Of a stretch of DNA of 64,000 nt, positions 1-11,396 are shown piece after piece. Position 1 is the first letter of the stretch. Each line of letters starts with the position of its first letter. Origin of the DNA: Pholiota molesta (Eukaryota; Basidiomycota; Agaricomycetes; Agaricales; Strophariaceae); the NCBI GenBank assembly GCA_014925825.1, contig JACGCK010000063.1:1-64000 (forward strand), in the 5' to 3' direction. Made by a program: the position numbers and the translations under genes. The notes beneath the pieces were generated by a model. The model was not told where the DNA came from, ran no database searches, and saw nothing but the letters and a program-made list of their open reading frames with translations.

Positions 1-1
1 G

Positions 2-1161
2 ATTTCACATCAAGAACTATCTGCCCAACAAGTAGCTTCTTATTTAATGGATTATGAAGACCATTTTACCAGTCATACATACAGGAATTTATTCTGGACA
101 AGCTTTGAAATATTTATAAACAAGGAGCAACCAAGTCCTGAATGTTATCAGGTTTCTGCATCATCTGAAGCTGCTAATGAAAGCTCTGAACAGGAAGAGA
201 ATGAAACTAATTCTCATGAAGAAGATCCTAGTTATAGCACTGAATTTGAAACTGATCATATCCTGTTAGAGGATGACTTGGGTGATGAGCTTGACACTAG
301 TGAAGACTCAGATGACATTGGAATTGCAATTAATCACTCAGGAAAACTTGTCGCCAAGGCAAATCAAGTTTCAGATTATCAACTGAGAGATCCTCTCCTT
401 GAAGAATTATGTGTTTGGGACTTTGTTTCTTGTGCATATAAAACTGTAAAGCCTAAGCCACGTAAATCTAAGCAACAATTAGACACAGATTGGGATTGTG
501 ATCAAAGTGAATCTGAAAGTCTTGATTCAGATGCTGAAGAAACTGAGAGCTTTTCTATTAGGCCCCAAGGAAGAGGTCAAAACCGATATTATTTGTTCCA
601 AGACAGTCATGTTCAGGCAGACAGCCATTGTTTACTTGTGAAATCAAAAAATAATCATGCAGTACCTGTACCAATTGGACCATCACTACCACGTCGTGAT
701 AAAAAAGAGGTTTATGCACGTTATTGCAGACTGATGCTCATTCTGTTCAAACCTTGGCGACATGCAGACGACCTTCGATTACTCAGTCAAAGTTGGGAAG
801 ATGCATTCACAGTCTTTTTGGAAACTTGCTCAACAAGAATTAAAAAATTACTTGACAATATGCAGCTTTTACATGAATGTAAAGATAGTGGACAGGATCA
901 CTTTATTGAGCGTAGAAATCGAGGACGAAGGCGTAATAATTCAGACGGCATTGGAGATTCAAGCCGACACAGCTCAGATGATGACTTCAGTGGCCCTATA
1001 GATCCTGACATTATTCTTGATCACTTGCAGTCAATTTCAAATTGCAACTCTCAACGTATGGCTAGATCACAAGAAAATGTCAATGATTGTCTTCTAAATG
1101 CTGAATTGAATGGCATGTTTAATATACTACCTCCTACTTTTACTTTAAATAATATGGATGA
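2..1161 (+). pseudogene. Helitron Rep/Hel protein, middle part (5' partial, interrupted)
   Basis: Open from the first bases of the window with no start codon needed, as expected for the middle of a large Rep/helicase protein. The opening residues (ISHQELSAQQVASYLM) resemble the Helitron linker between Rep and helicase, where host-like helitron proteins have an 'S..QVA.YLL' motif; this is from family knowledge. The rest is acidic and Ser/Glu rich and lies between the conserved blocks. The frame runs into the hAT-like insert at 1170 and would otherwise end at 1333 inside it. Codon use is AT-rich, in contrast to the GC-rich insert. Confidence 0.7.
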
Positions 1162-2170
1162 GACGTCTGTAGTGGTCGGCACGGGTAACCCCCGGGTCTC
1201 GGAGGTCAGACCCCAACCCTTACCCGCCCAACCCGCCACCCGTGCATACGGGTACGGGTTTTGGCGGGTTTGGGTAACGGGTCCGGCGGGTTTCGGGGGT
1301 CTCGAAACCCGCACGGGTCAGTGGCAAGGGTAGGCTCACTCAAGCGTCTGCATACCGCAGAGGCTGCAATTGCAGCACTCCTTGTGTATGCAGACGGCTG
1401 AGGAGCCGCTGTGCGCTCATGTTGCCACCGTCCGCATCGTCATCGCGCCCCGCCGTCACCGTCCACGTCACCCGCGTCGCCGTCCAAGTCGCCCGCCGTC
1501 CCAACGCCCGTGTCACTATCTACATCGCCCACCGCCTCCGCGTATTCCTCTCCGACCGCCGTCGCCGTGTCGAAGCCCTTGCCAGCAGTCGTTTTGCTTC
1601 GCGCACTTGCACTCGTCACGCTGCTGCCGTCCGTCGCACAGCTGCGCGTGCTCTGCAAGCTCGCTATCGTCGCATGCGACGACGTGCTCGTGTTGGGCGA
1701 TATCGGAGAAGATGGACCGGGGCCAGGACCCTCCGCGTTGTCTTCCGCACGCATTGTGTCGTCATCCACGTCGCCCGTCGTCCGCTTTGCATTGCCATCC
1801 GCGGCGTCGCGTCGCATCCTTGGCGTGTCGCCGTGTTCCGTCGTCATTGCGTTCGTCGGTGCGTGGTTCGATGTGTGCAGAGCTGAAAGAAGAGCCGGCC
1901 CACATCCCTCATTGGAGGGGAGGGGCACGCGGCCGTGCAGAAAGGTGGTGAGCTGGTGGTGAGCAATTGAAATCAACGAAACAACCGTTGATTTCGATTT
2001 CAAGCGGAGCTTGAAATCATCGGCATCGGGCGGCCGCGCACCCGCCGACCCGCGGCTGGGGGTACGGGTTGAGCGCGGGTGAGGAAAGCCAGACCCCGAC
2101 CCCTACCCGCTGTACCCTTGGGTACAACCCGCCGCGGGTCGCCATACCCCTGCCGACCACTAGACGTCTG
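1162..2170. repeat. 8-bp target site duplication gacgtctg
   Basis: Exact copies at 1162-1169 and 2163-2170 immediately outside the TIRs of the 993-bp hAT-like element. Element plus one copy is 1001 bp, and taking that out restores the reading frame of the Helitron protein. Confidence 0.93.
1170..2162. mobile_element. Non-autonomous hAT-like element (993 bp) in the Helitron
   Basis: Terminal inverted repeats start tagtggtcggcacgggta on the left and tagtggtcggcaggggta on the right (reverse complement). The element is flanked by a perfect 8-bp target duplication, gacgtctg, at 1162-1169 and 2163-2170. An 8-bp TSD with a TAGTG end is typical of the hAT superfamily. The interior is GC-rich, with GTC/CGC-rich runs and overlapping open frames on both strands but no protein I recognise, so it is read as non-autonomous. 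Subterminal copies of a GGGTANGGGT-type motif occur near both ends. Part of its interior recurs near 52.9 kb. Confidence 0.92.
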
Positions 2171-4338
2171 ACAATGCAAATTCTGATTCAATTGAGCATA
2201 TTGCCCATTCTGATCTATATCTTGAGGAGCAGTGGAAAGCTGATTATGATGCACGACGTGAGCATTGGAAAAAGCGAGCAACAACAAGCGAACAGAAAAA
2301 TGCTACAGCTAATCAGTCTTGTCCACAGAATAATTCACTAGTTAATAATGGATCAGCATTCTGACATGCACTGGAAAATCAAGCTCCATTAGCTGCATCT
2401 ATTGCTCAAGACATACCAGCAACTGAGCAAGAGAATCTAATTGATATTGATGCATTAATTAAAGAATTTACATTAAATACTGAACAAGCTCGAGCATTCC
2501 GGATTATATGTGAACACAGTTTGAATAAGAATAAAGATAAAGAGCCTCTCCGTATGTATCTTGGTGGTGCCGGTGGAACTGGGAAGTCCCGTGTAATAAA
2601 TGCTTTAAAAGAGTTTTTTGTTCGGCGAGGTCAAATTCGACGCTTCAGATTAGCATCATATACAGGAGTTGCAGCTAGAAATATTTCAGGGATGACAGTA
2701 CATGCTGCCTTGTCTCTCAATCAGCGGAAACGATCTGGAGCTCAAGTGAAAACCCATCGTGATCTTACAGCCATGTGGGAAGGAGTGGATTATTTTTTTA
2801 TAGATGAAGTCTCAATGATTGGATGTGCTATGCTACACAAAATTAGCCAGGCCTTGATCGATGCAAAAGGAGTAGATCTACCCTTTGGAAATATTAATCT
2901 TATTGTGGCTGGTGACTTTACACAGCTGCCCCCAGTTGGTGAAACTCGGCTTTATGCCCGCATCGATACTGGAAAAACACAATCATCATCTTCTCGAGGG
3001 CAAGAAACAGTCTTTGGCAAACTTCTATGGTTGTCTTTCAAGACAGTAGTTATTCTAACAGAAAGTATGCGACAAAGTGGACCTGAGAATGCTCGACTTG
3101 TTGAACTACTCAACCGGCTACGTGAAGGACGGTGCACAGATGATGATTTCAATTTATTATCTACCCGTGTACTGGAAAATGTAACTATAGATTGGTCTGA
3201 ATGGAAAAATGTGCCGATAATCATTTCAGAAAATGCTCAGAAGGATGCGTTGAATGTGCGCGCAACACAGGCTTTTGCAGATCAAACAAAGCAAGAACTC
3301 CACTGGTACTATGCGGAAGATGTTCACCGAGGGAACCCCATAACAGATCCAGATTTGAAGGATCATCTAGAAAATCTTAGTTCAGGTTCTACAAATCAGC
3401 GTCTCGGTAAAATTCCATTGGTTATTGGAATGCCAGTTATGATTACACAAAATTATGATGTCGAAGGTGGTGTGGTCAATGGATGTACTGGAATTCTAAA
3501 GAAAATACGGTATCGCAAGGACAGCAATGGAAATCGAATTGCCACTTCATGTATAGTAGAAAGTGATACAATTACGGGCAGTCCCCTGCCTGCTTTATCT
3601 CAAGGACAAGCAGTGGTGTTACAAGACACTGTTGATATGACTTTTATCCATCCTCATTCATCGAAGCGTTGCACGATCAAGCGAACACAACTTCCAATTG
3701 TGCCAGCATTTGCAATGACAGCCCATAAAGCTCAAGGTCAGACAATGGGAAAAGTTGTCATTGATTTAGAGAGTACTAAAGGTACTGAAGCTCCCTATGT
3801 TATGGTATCGCGTGTTACAAGTCTAGATGGTCTGCTTATACTCCGGAAATTCAGTGATAAAAAAATCAAATGCCGCTTGTCAGAGGATCTCCGTATAGAA
3901 CTGCGAAGATTGGAAAATCTACGGTTGGATACCATTCTTCAGCATGGGTCTCCCATGGAAATTGCTGCTGTACATGCCAGGAGAAGTGCACGTTCACACA
4001 ATCAAACCAACTCTACAACCACCATGATTAGCTCATTGTCATCGCACTCATCCCTCCAGCCATCTCCTTCTCACCAACGAAAATGCCTTATCGATTCCAC
4101 AAGACATTCACTCTCCGGTTCATCTTCTCAACCGGGTGATATTCCCGATCAGCAAGAACAGAGATACGAGCATATGGATACCGACGTCATCAGTCCTGTC
4201 TCCCCTACCCATAGCATGTTGCCTGCTACTACTCTCCCTACTACTCGCCACAAGAGATGTCTCTGCCCTTCATCAGAGAGTATGGATCAAGGTACAGAGC
4301 AGAGAAATCCAAGACGAAAGATACAGCGATTGGTCTAA
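2171..4338 (+). pseudogene. Helitron helicase (PIF1/RecD-like), one premature stop
   Basis: Superfamily 1 DNA helicase half of the Helitron transposase, which would unwind DNA during rolling-circle transposition. Reading continues from the TSD at 2163 to a TGA at 2362-2364, then on to 4338. Motifs in order: Walker A GGAGGTGKS (about 2555), Walker B FIDEVSMIG (about 2800), GDFTQLPPVG (about 2910), the motif III/IV region LTESMRQSG, and near the end AMTAHKAQGQTMGKV and YVMVSRVTSLDGL, both PIF1 signature blocks. The C-terminal ~130 residues are Ser/Thr rich and low in complexity. The segment from 2521 has no ATG at its front (TTG), which fits an internal part of a longer protein and not a separate gene. 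Confidence 0.85.
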
Positions 4339-4638
4339 AATTGTGAGTGCGCTGATGTTCATTGTATATCACGGTTAAATGATTTGTGCATCGGAAACTC
4401 GATAGACCTCCTTGATAATACCTGGATGATACCATCCCTTGAATATTCCTCCGATGTTCGCGAAAGTTCGAATTATTTCTTTCTATGGTATGGATTTTTC
4501 TTGGAGTTCTACACAGAGCTAAACTTATTTCAAATTTGCTTTCAGGCCTTGCATATAAAATCCGGCGAGAACCTTGTCATTTCGATACCCCCCTCCTGTG
4601 CTTTTCAGCATCCATATCACCTCTGATCACTTCACGAC

Positions 4639-7430
4639 CATGTCCAACTGTTATTTTGATCGTCAGAACACTGGTTTCTTCACTCAATTAGAGGAGCAGC
4701 TTCGGGCCATTGAACCAACTTCGACATTTGCACTTGGCGCAATGTCATATGGCACCGAGTTCCACTCTGTTTACTTTCCTCCTGACAAGGAAGGTGGCTT
4801 TGGTCGCACTCAATTCTATCTTGGGGGCAACAAAGACAACCGCGGTGATGAACTGGGTCTCATCTTCTTTGGTGAGGTCTGTCATTCGGCTTTTGGAACA
4901 CAGATTTCTGCGAAAGGAAATCACTCAGTCGGTTGCAATCCAAAGGTATGTTTCTGAAGTTTATAATCATTGAACCACATCATGACTTGTCACTAATTTT
5001 GCAATCAGCCTATCACAGACGAGACCATCGTAAAGGATGTTTTGGTCCTCCGCCTCTTATTGGTGTTCAGACTGAAGGCAGCTTCCTTGACGATGCCTTC
5101 TTGAACCAGGTTTCAACTTTGGAAGAGATTCTCATCGAGGATGATAGGGTTGCTAGCCTTCATCCCAAATCAGTAGGTGCTATTTATTACATGCAAGTCT
5201 CTTCACTAATCTTTGCATCAAGGCCTTTACTACATCTTGGTTTTTACCATCGGATCCACTTTCTGGCATCAAAGACAATGGTTTGATCAAGATCACCATG
5301 CCTCCAAAGTACAAGGTGAGTGATCATCGGTACATTCTTTCAATCTTACTTATGTGCTATAGGTACCTGGTACAAAAGACTCCGTCAAAGGCGATGCACC
5401 CAAGAAAAAGAATCTTCTCGCACCACCTGCCATTACCGCTGACCAAGGCAACATTTCGGACAGTGATACACTTTCGGATTCAGGAGCTGATGGTGCGAAT
5501 GGTGAGTTGTTGTTATTACTGCATGATTAAAATTGTAACGTCATTTTGGGACTCGGACAGGACCCACGATTGCACTTGGTGCACTGTATGACCCGAACCT
5601 CCTTCCTGACCATCGTGGTCGATATTTCCAACACAAAGCCGCGAAGCTGGTGCAGCTTGATATGGTGGATGTTGATGATAACCTTATTGCCCCATGGGAG
5701 ATGGCCGATAAGCTTCGTGAGGGGACTGTTGTTCTTATTGAGGCAACACTAGTCTGCTGGCATATTGCGGGAAAAGGGAATGGTGACCGAGACAAAAAGG
5801 TATGTTACAGCACTTTCATACATTAGTTTAAACATGCTAACTAGAATACCAATAGATTTACCAGATCCAAGGACACCGTCTCCGTGTCTTGTCTGAATCC
5901 GACGGAGGCGTTGAGATTTTTGACATTCCAGATCTTCCTATTTCCACTGCTGCTAGCAGCGAGATCCCACTCTCATCTAGACTGTCCGAGGTCCGGGCCG
6001 GGCCAGGGCCGGGGTGTTTTTGCTGGCCCTGGCCCTGGCCCTACGGGGCCGGGTCAGCACCAAGCTGACCCGGCCCTGGCCCTCATTGGCCCTGGCCCGC
6101 CGGGTCGGGCCGGGGCCGGGCCAGGGCCGACCCCGGGCCAAGCAGCTAAACAGTGGAAATGTTATATAATTAAGTTTATTATCTTATCTACTGAGTACAT
6201 TTAAATCCTGATCTATTTATTTAATCTATGGAAGGGCATAATGGTAGCATGCACGCCGCTGCCACCCCAAACGTCGCGTCTCCACGACACAAAGCAGTAC
6301 AAATGTACTGTTTTGCATACGTCTAGACGGTGGGGGCGGCACCCTCGCTAAGCAGATCCCCGCCGAGCAGCTCAAGTGCATTGTCGAGCACGAAACCCGC
6401 CTCGCCACTGTCAAGTGCCAGCGCTATGAGCTTGAGCCGCACGCACTGCGTGGCACCAGCTCGACGACTTCTCCACTGTGCTCGAGCTTGCCAGCCGTGA
6501 GGCCCGCGGCGCCTTTGCGTGCGCGCGCGTTCGACGACCGGGACCAGGTGCCCATGCTTGCGCTCGGGATGACCGCGCCCGCGCGCGGCATGCCTTCATC
6601 GCGCCCGCCCGTGCTCGAGCAATCGCCGTAGTTGTTGGTCGCGTGTCAACGAACCGCCCGTCCTGAGGATCTAGAGGCGGACGTCGAGCCGCTGCTGCCT
6701 GCGAAGGCGAGGGGCGCGCACGCAGTGGCTTTGGTCGAGCACATCGCCTTGTCGTGGTGACGTGGCAGCGCGCACGGACCAGATGCACGGCGGGGGAGGG
6801 AATCAAATGGCGGCAGGGGGTACAGTGGATGCGAGGCCGACGGGCGGCGGCGGCTTCGCTGTGGCTCCTTGTCGCCGTGCAGCAGCAAGGAAGTTGTGGG
6901 GAGGGTGGGTGTCAGCGGCGAGCGCGAGGACGGAGGGTGTGGGGGGTGTACCTGGCGGGTCTCCCGCTCCCGGGTCTCCCCTTTCTCCTTCTCCCCTTCC
7001 CTTCGTCGTCGACGCGCGACATCAGCCCGCATCCCTGTCGTAAGGGGAGGGGCTCGAGTGGAGGTGGTGGTAGAGAGAAACATCAACCGTGGTTGAACAC
7101 GGTTGATGGGCGTTTCGGCAAACGCCGTGACGCGCGCGCGCCGTTCTCGACGGTGCACTATTCTGCACCCAAGAAAGAGGGCCGGCCCCGGGCCAACCCC
7201 GGGCCAGCCCTGAGGGTCGGGCCAGGTAGGCACTGGCCCTGGCCCTGAGGGGGGCCGGGCCAGCAACAGATACAGTGGCCCTGGCCCCTGGCCCGCTGGG
7301 GCCGGGCCAGGGCCGGCCCGGGGCCAGCAGGGCCAGGCCCGGACCGCGGACAGTCTCATCACCTCGTAAAAAAGCATCGCCTGCTTTTTCTTCCTTTTCA
7401 TCTCCTTCCAAGAGAGCTCGCCTTGAATGA
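4639..7430 (+). pseudogene. Multi-exon basidiomycete gene of unknown function, broken
   Basis: Six exons can be followed: 4639-4945, 5009-5172, 5223-5315, 5363-5501, 5561-5799, and 5856-5978 resuming at 7362-7430; the introns have GT..AG borders. The encoded pieces include FLPSDPLSGIKDNG, a lysine-rich KGDAPKKKN stretch, and a conserved-looking block (YDPNLLPDHRGRYFQ then LVCWHIAGKGNG) followed by YQIQGHRLRVLSESD. The C-terminus is basic (PRKKASP..SKRARLE) and looks like a nuclear localisation signal. It resembles repeat-associated hypothetical proteins of Agaricomycetes, but I cannot assign a function. Exon 2 needs a one-base shift near 5040, in a T run, to stay open. The last exon is split by the 1.4-kb GC-rich insert. 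Confidence 0.6.
5979..7353. mobile_element. GC-rich TIR element (about 1.37 kb) inside a gene
   Basis: Inverted ends: actgtccgaggtccgggcc on the left and actgtccgcggtccgggcc (reverse complement) on the right. A near 8-bp duplication flanks it, tctcatct at 5971-5978 and tctcatca at 7354-7361. Removing the element and one copy makes the interrupted exon continue in frame to a stop at 7430. Both subterminal zones (about 5990-6140 and 7180-7345) are arrays of GGCCCTGGCCC-like motifs that can fold on themselves. The interior is GC-rich with no recognisable protein. It is probably a non-autonomous hAT-like element; the exact border is uncertain by 1-3 bases because the flanks partly match the TIR. 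Confidence 0.75.
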
Positions 7431-7549
7431 GCTGAATATCTTACAGTTACTTGTAGCACAGGATGTTGTAGTAAATGTGGGCCGTTGGCAGCCCAGCATA
7501 TAAAACATGGATTTTGAATCAAATGTGACTTTAGAAAGAGGGTTGAAAG

Positions 7550-7652
7550 CAGGGGGCTGTCAACGGAAAACTCCGAAGACTCAACCTCCACGAAGTTGGC
7601 CAATTCAAGTATTCGAGGTCTTGGCTGTTTCAGGCGCAACCAGGGGTCCCGC
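7550..7652 (+). repeat. Left TIR of the outer transposon
   Basis: About 103 bp, beginning cagggggctgtcaacgg and ending about ccaggggtcccg. Its reverse complement is at 35397-35499 and the 8-bp TSD lies just outside, at 7542-7549. Homology stops abruptly after the ggggtcccg end. Confidence 0.92.
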
Positions 7653-7815
7653 GCCCCAGATAAGATCAATTTCCTGATATCTGATCGCAACTGATTGCGC
7701 TTGATGCGCACCTCATACCTCGTACCAGCCTCGTACATACCGCATATTTCCCCGTCCTCGCGTCCGAAACACTGTATGTAGCTCCAAATGCAATATATAA
7801 TGCTAGTATACCATT

Positions 7816-8475
7816 CTAATACCTTTTTATGACCTTTGCTAAGGGTGGAACACGATAACTCGAGCCGTCAGAGGCAATTGAAATAGCCGCCGCTGAATAC
7901 GCCCTCTTTCGAGCATCGGAGGATGAAGGTGTAACAACAGCTCCTTGCATGGCGCTGGGGGCTACTGCTAAGGATGTCGTGAGCTTCTCGATTTGTGTTT
8001 GCAGCTCAGCCTGGCCACCGGCGTGCTCTACTGACGCCTCCAACTGGGGATTCACTTCCTCTTCCAATGCCTGAAGTCCGTCGCTACTGAGTATGTTCCA
8101 TGCATCTCGGTATTTCTTGGTAAGCTCCTGCTCTACTCCCATTCGTTGCTCCTCGTATCTGCTGATGTGCGTGCGCAGGCGAAGCGCTGTTGGAATTGGG
8201 GGAAGAGTTTCGTCGATTGGCTCGAGGTGGTCGCCAATCATATGATGGATGAAGTTGTACTTCCAGAACGTCTTCTCGCAGATCGTGCACTGAATAGGAA
8301 CATTAGTGCATGGAGAAGACTGAGATGGGGTCAAGGCGGCAGAGTATCGAAGTCCGGCGTAATGATACTCGCAATCGGATAGAATCTGTGGCGTCTTCCC
8401 CGGCCGAACGAGAAGGTGCGTCTTGCATTTGCCCTCTTGACCGCACCATCCACACGGATTGGGGCCAATCATCTC
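7816..8475 (-). pseudogene. C-terminal part of the P-like transposase (left of the hAT insert)
   Basis: Encodes the C-terminal zinc-finger region. A C-x2-C pair (NPCGWCG) is followed by PCTNVPIQCTICEKTFWKYN with H-x-x-x-x-H downstream, then a Glu-rich helix, a low-complexity tail and a basic end. The apparent ATG at 8517 lies inside the hAT terminal repeat and is not a real start. The coding sequence really continues across the insertion site from 30919-30935. Confidence 0.8.
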
Positions 8476-8741
8476 TAGTGCTTGAGGGTCCGGTCCAGTC
8501 CGGTTTTTTAGCCCCAAGTTGACTGGACCGAGACCGAGACTGGTTCAACCCAGTTCTAAGACCGGAAAAAACTGCACTTAGACCGATGTAGACCAGTCTA
8601 CGCCGGTTCAATGCAGTTTTTTGCGGTTATATGACCGGTTTGGACCACTTCCAGTTGAGACTGGACGGTGACCGGTCCTGGACCGGTCTTTAGATTAGAA
8701 TATACGGATATTAGACCTTAATTACGAATATATAATACTAT
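8476..8741. repeat. hAT left end: TIR and subterminal GACCGG repeats
   Basis: TIR followed by about 200 bp of scattered ggaccgg/ccggtc and gactgg motifs before the transposase stop codon. The same motif cluster lies at the right end, 30700-30918. Confidence 0.8.
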
Positions 8742-10495
8742 CTAATCATACATCTCATCCAAGTCATCCTGCCACGTCTTCTCTTGTTCTTTCTCCCCCT
8801 CAAGCGCTTCTGTATCCTCGGAAAACATAAGATCGAAGTCAGAGAGATCTATCTCCTCAACTTCAAGGCTGTTCACAGCGGCAATATCAAAGAGATTACC
8901 CCGCCACACCGAGCCCATGATAGCGAGCTCTTCAAACACCTCCGCACCCAAAGATGCCCGTCGGTCTGTCGCGATTTGCTTTGTTCCAGAAAAGAGACGT
9001 TCACATGGTACAGAAGACGCTTGAGCCGGAAGAACGTCAAGCGCGATACGTGCCAGAGTGGGATATAGATTGGCCGAACTCTAGGGAAAAGAGACATTAC
9101 CCATGAATAAACTTGTTTATAAGTCAAGCACGAAACAAAAAGAGAACTTACCTGCCACCATTCGATAATATCAGTCTGTTTAGTAATTTCTCTCTGTACA
9201 CTGGAGCCGAGATAACGGCGCAACTCCGAAGCCCATCCTTCCTCCGCGTCATCGCTTAGAAGGCGCTCACGATGCCTATCGAAATCAGACAGTTCTTGAG
9301 GAGCCGAGGAACTGCCTTCTTGACTTGCAGGAACACTCGCAGATGTAACGGAGGGCCGGTTCCTATAGTATTCGGCCATCTAGAACGAACGACATCAATG
9401 CAAATGATAATATATATGCTCACTAAATCTTACCGTATGTTCAAGGACCTGCTTGGCTTCGTCATGCCAGTCTTTCGCATCAGGATCTCCAGCAGCAATT
9501 GCGTCCGCCTTTTCCTTCGGACCACCCCATTGATGCTTGATATATGCCAGTTTATAGTATGGATGTAGTACTGATATGAGCGGTAGTTAGGATTTCCGAT
9601 CAATTATTGTAGAATAGCAGGAGACTCACCAAAGCCTAGCACAAACACGGGCTTATCGTCGAGCCGTGAATAGTATTTCTGGAGCTTCTCTAGCCCTTGA
9701 GTGAGCGCCGGTTTGTAGAGAGAATACTTCGGGTTGTCGCGTTTCTTCTCCCAGGTCGACTGAAGTACTTCGAGCGCAGGAAGAACGCGCCAGAGAGTTG
9801 GCTGCTTCTCAGATGAAAAGTGCTGTTGTATTGCGTTCGAATGCTATATTCGTTATGTTAAAGTACAGGTAAAGGAGTTGGGAGAATAACATACTCCTAA
9901 GATATCACGAACGTCAGTGACGCGCTGCCAATCGTTATCGATCATCTTGAATCCTGCCCACGGTATACGTTTCACAATACGGCCACCTCTGCGTATGGTC
10001 GTAATTGGACCGTACATTTCGTCAGCGGCAACCAGAAACAGGACGATTGGCTGGAGGACATGTAAGAACATGTAAATAGGGTGTTATAATGAATTAAAAC
10101 AAGAAACGTACCTGCCGAAGCACAAGCGCTCGGTCGAGCATCTTGTGTGCAGTACCCCATCGGATGTTGCTATGAAGTGGAATCTTCAGCGTTTCCGTAA
10201 TTCCGGATCGGATTTGGAGGCTTTGAAAGTATTCGATGCGCTGGCCTGACGCTTGGATCTAAAAGTGGAACAAATTAGCTTGAACGACAATAAAACTATG
10301 AGATGCACGCACCTTGATTGAAATCGTACGGATCGCAGAAATCACATCGAGAGATCCACCTAAAACACGATTATCTGGGCATGTTGGATCGTATTCCCAA
10401 ATGGCAGTGGCGTTCTCGACGGCAGCGATCTTCGTGATATTGCTCATAACGTCGACATTTGCCAGATTCACGACATGGGCGAGACATCTTGAGTT
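8742..10495 (-). CDS. hAT transposase, C-terminal exons (dimerisation domain)
   Basis: Continues the hAT transposase after the intron that received the KDZ element; the acceptor ..catag is at 10496. The first exon reads NSRCLAHVVNLANVDVM. Later exons hold NIRWGTAHKMLDRAL (the conserved RW), VLHPYYKLAYIKHQWGG, and the hAT dimerisation region SANLYPTLARIALDVLPAQ with VPCERLFSGTKQIATDRRASL, which contains the third acidic residue in the CERLFS block. An acidic tail ends at 8742. No frame break is seen in this half. Confidence 0.85.
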
Positions 10496-10544
10496 CTATG
10501 AGTATGGAATTCAAGTTGCAGCCATATAAGCTAGAATTATATAT

Positions 10545-11249
10545 GACATGAGGCTAACTGCCCAACATGGGTCATACATGTATAGCGGATGCTTGCCCAA
10601 GGTCTCCTAGAGGGGCTGTGTGCCGCTGGTGGGTTTGGTGCTTGTTGTTGGGGGCGGGATCAGTAAACATATGTAAACAATGCACAGAACAGCCTCCAAA
10701 GCAGTAAATTGGCCCCCGCTCGTCGTGGGCGGCCATTTTGGCCGCGGAGAGGGCGGGGAAATATTGAGGGGATTATTCTCGACCTATATTGGGTGTTTCC
10801 GCGCCCATAGAGGGCGGGCAATGGGTGGATGCGGCGGGGTGCTTATGGATGACCTTTGATTATATTTAGCACTGTAGCTTTATTTAGAAGGGCGTCGTCA
10901 TATTGATAGCGATCATGATCAAAATCTTATCATGATCATTGATCGCTTCCCCGGTTAATGGAATTGATCGCTTATCTTTGGCTTTCCGTCCCGGGGACTC
11001 CGGGCGCCCGCGGGGGAATGGGACCAAAACACTCTATATGCCCCCCCGCGGCATGGCTTCCTCCTCTATGATGCTAACTCACTGGATAATCATTGTACGA
11101 TACGTATTCTATGCTTGGGCGAAATTTCAGGCATCCTAGGCCACTGTAAGGGCTGGATGCGCCTTAATACTTATGGATGACGATGTTCGGATGTTCGGGG
11201 CAGCACGCTATATTTAGAATCCATCTATCTATACTCCCGCTGCGCGTTC
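10545..11249 (+). repeat. Left long TIR of the KDZ element
   Basis: About 705 bp, matching 28220-28931 in reverse complement with few differences; a small indel near 10620 is the clearest. It contains an internal palindromic stretch of gatcatgatc-type repeats (about 10908-10945). No gene lies inside; the short open frames are identical artefacts in both copies. Confidence 0.93.
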
Positions 11250-11396
11250 TGCCTTAAAATGGTTCTGACAAAAGCAAAAATAAACAAACTGAACATTAAA
11301 AACATGTATAAAAGAACTGGGGACAGCCCATGGTAAGACATAAATATCCGAAATACATATACAGGGAGAGAATAGCACCATTACATTAGGACGATC

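Larger units (their letters stand above)
1..4338 (+). mobile_element. Helitron remnant (Rep/helicase coding region)
   Basis: Rolling-circle Helitron, truncated at its 5' side by the window edge, so the Rep nuclease part is not visible. The open frame at 2-1161 and the helicase ORF at 2521-4338 belong to one protein: if the 993-bp insert at 1170-2162 and one copy of its 8-bp target duplication are removed, the two frames line up. The joined frame carries one in-frame TGA at 2362-2364. The helicase half is PIF1-like. I could not place the 3' hairpin and CTRR end with confidence; it should lie between 4339 and about 4630, where I see only AT-rich non-coding sequence. Confidence 0.85.

Noticed and set aside
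1370..2003. Several overlapping Arg/Ser-rich open frames near 1.4-2.0 kb
   Set aside because: GC-rich interior of the 993-bp hAT-like element; frames are open on both strands at once and show no domain.
6411..7401. Pro/Arg-rich open frames in the GC-rich insert
   Set aside because: Low-complexity translation of GGCCCTGGCCC arrays and GC-rich filler, with no recognisable motif.
8303..8517. ATG at 8517 as the true start of a zinc-finger gene
   Set aside because: The ATG lies in the hAT terminal repeat. The real coding sequence continues across the insertion site from 30935.
10939..11139. Small ORFs in the KDZ TIR (also at 28288-28530)
   Set aside because: The same sequence appears in both TIR arms; no splice context or domain. 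They are by-products of the repeat.
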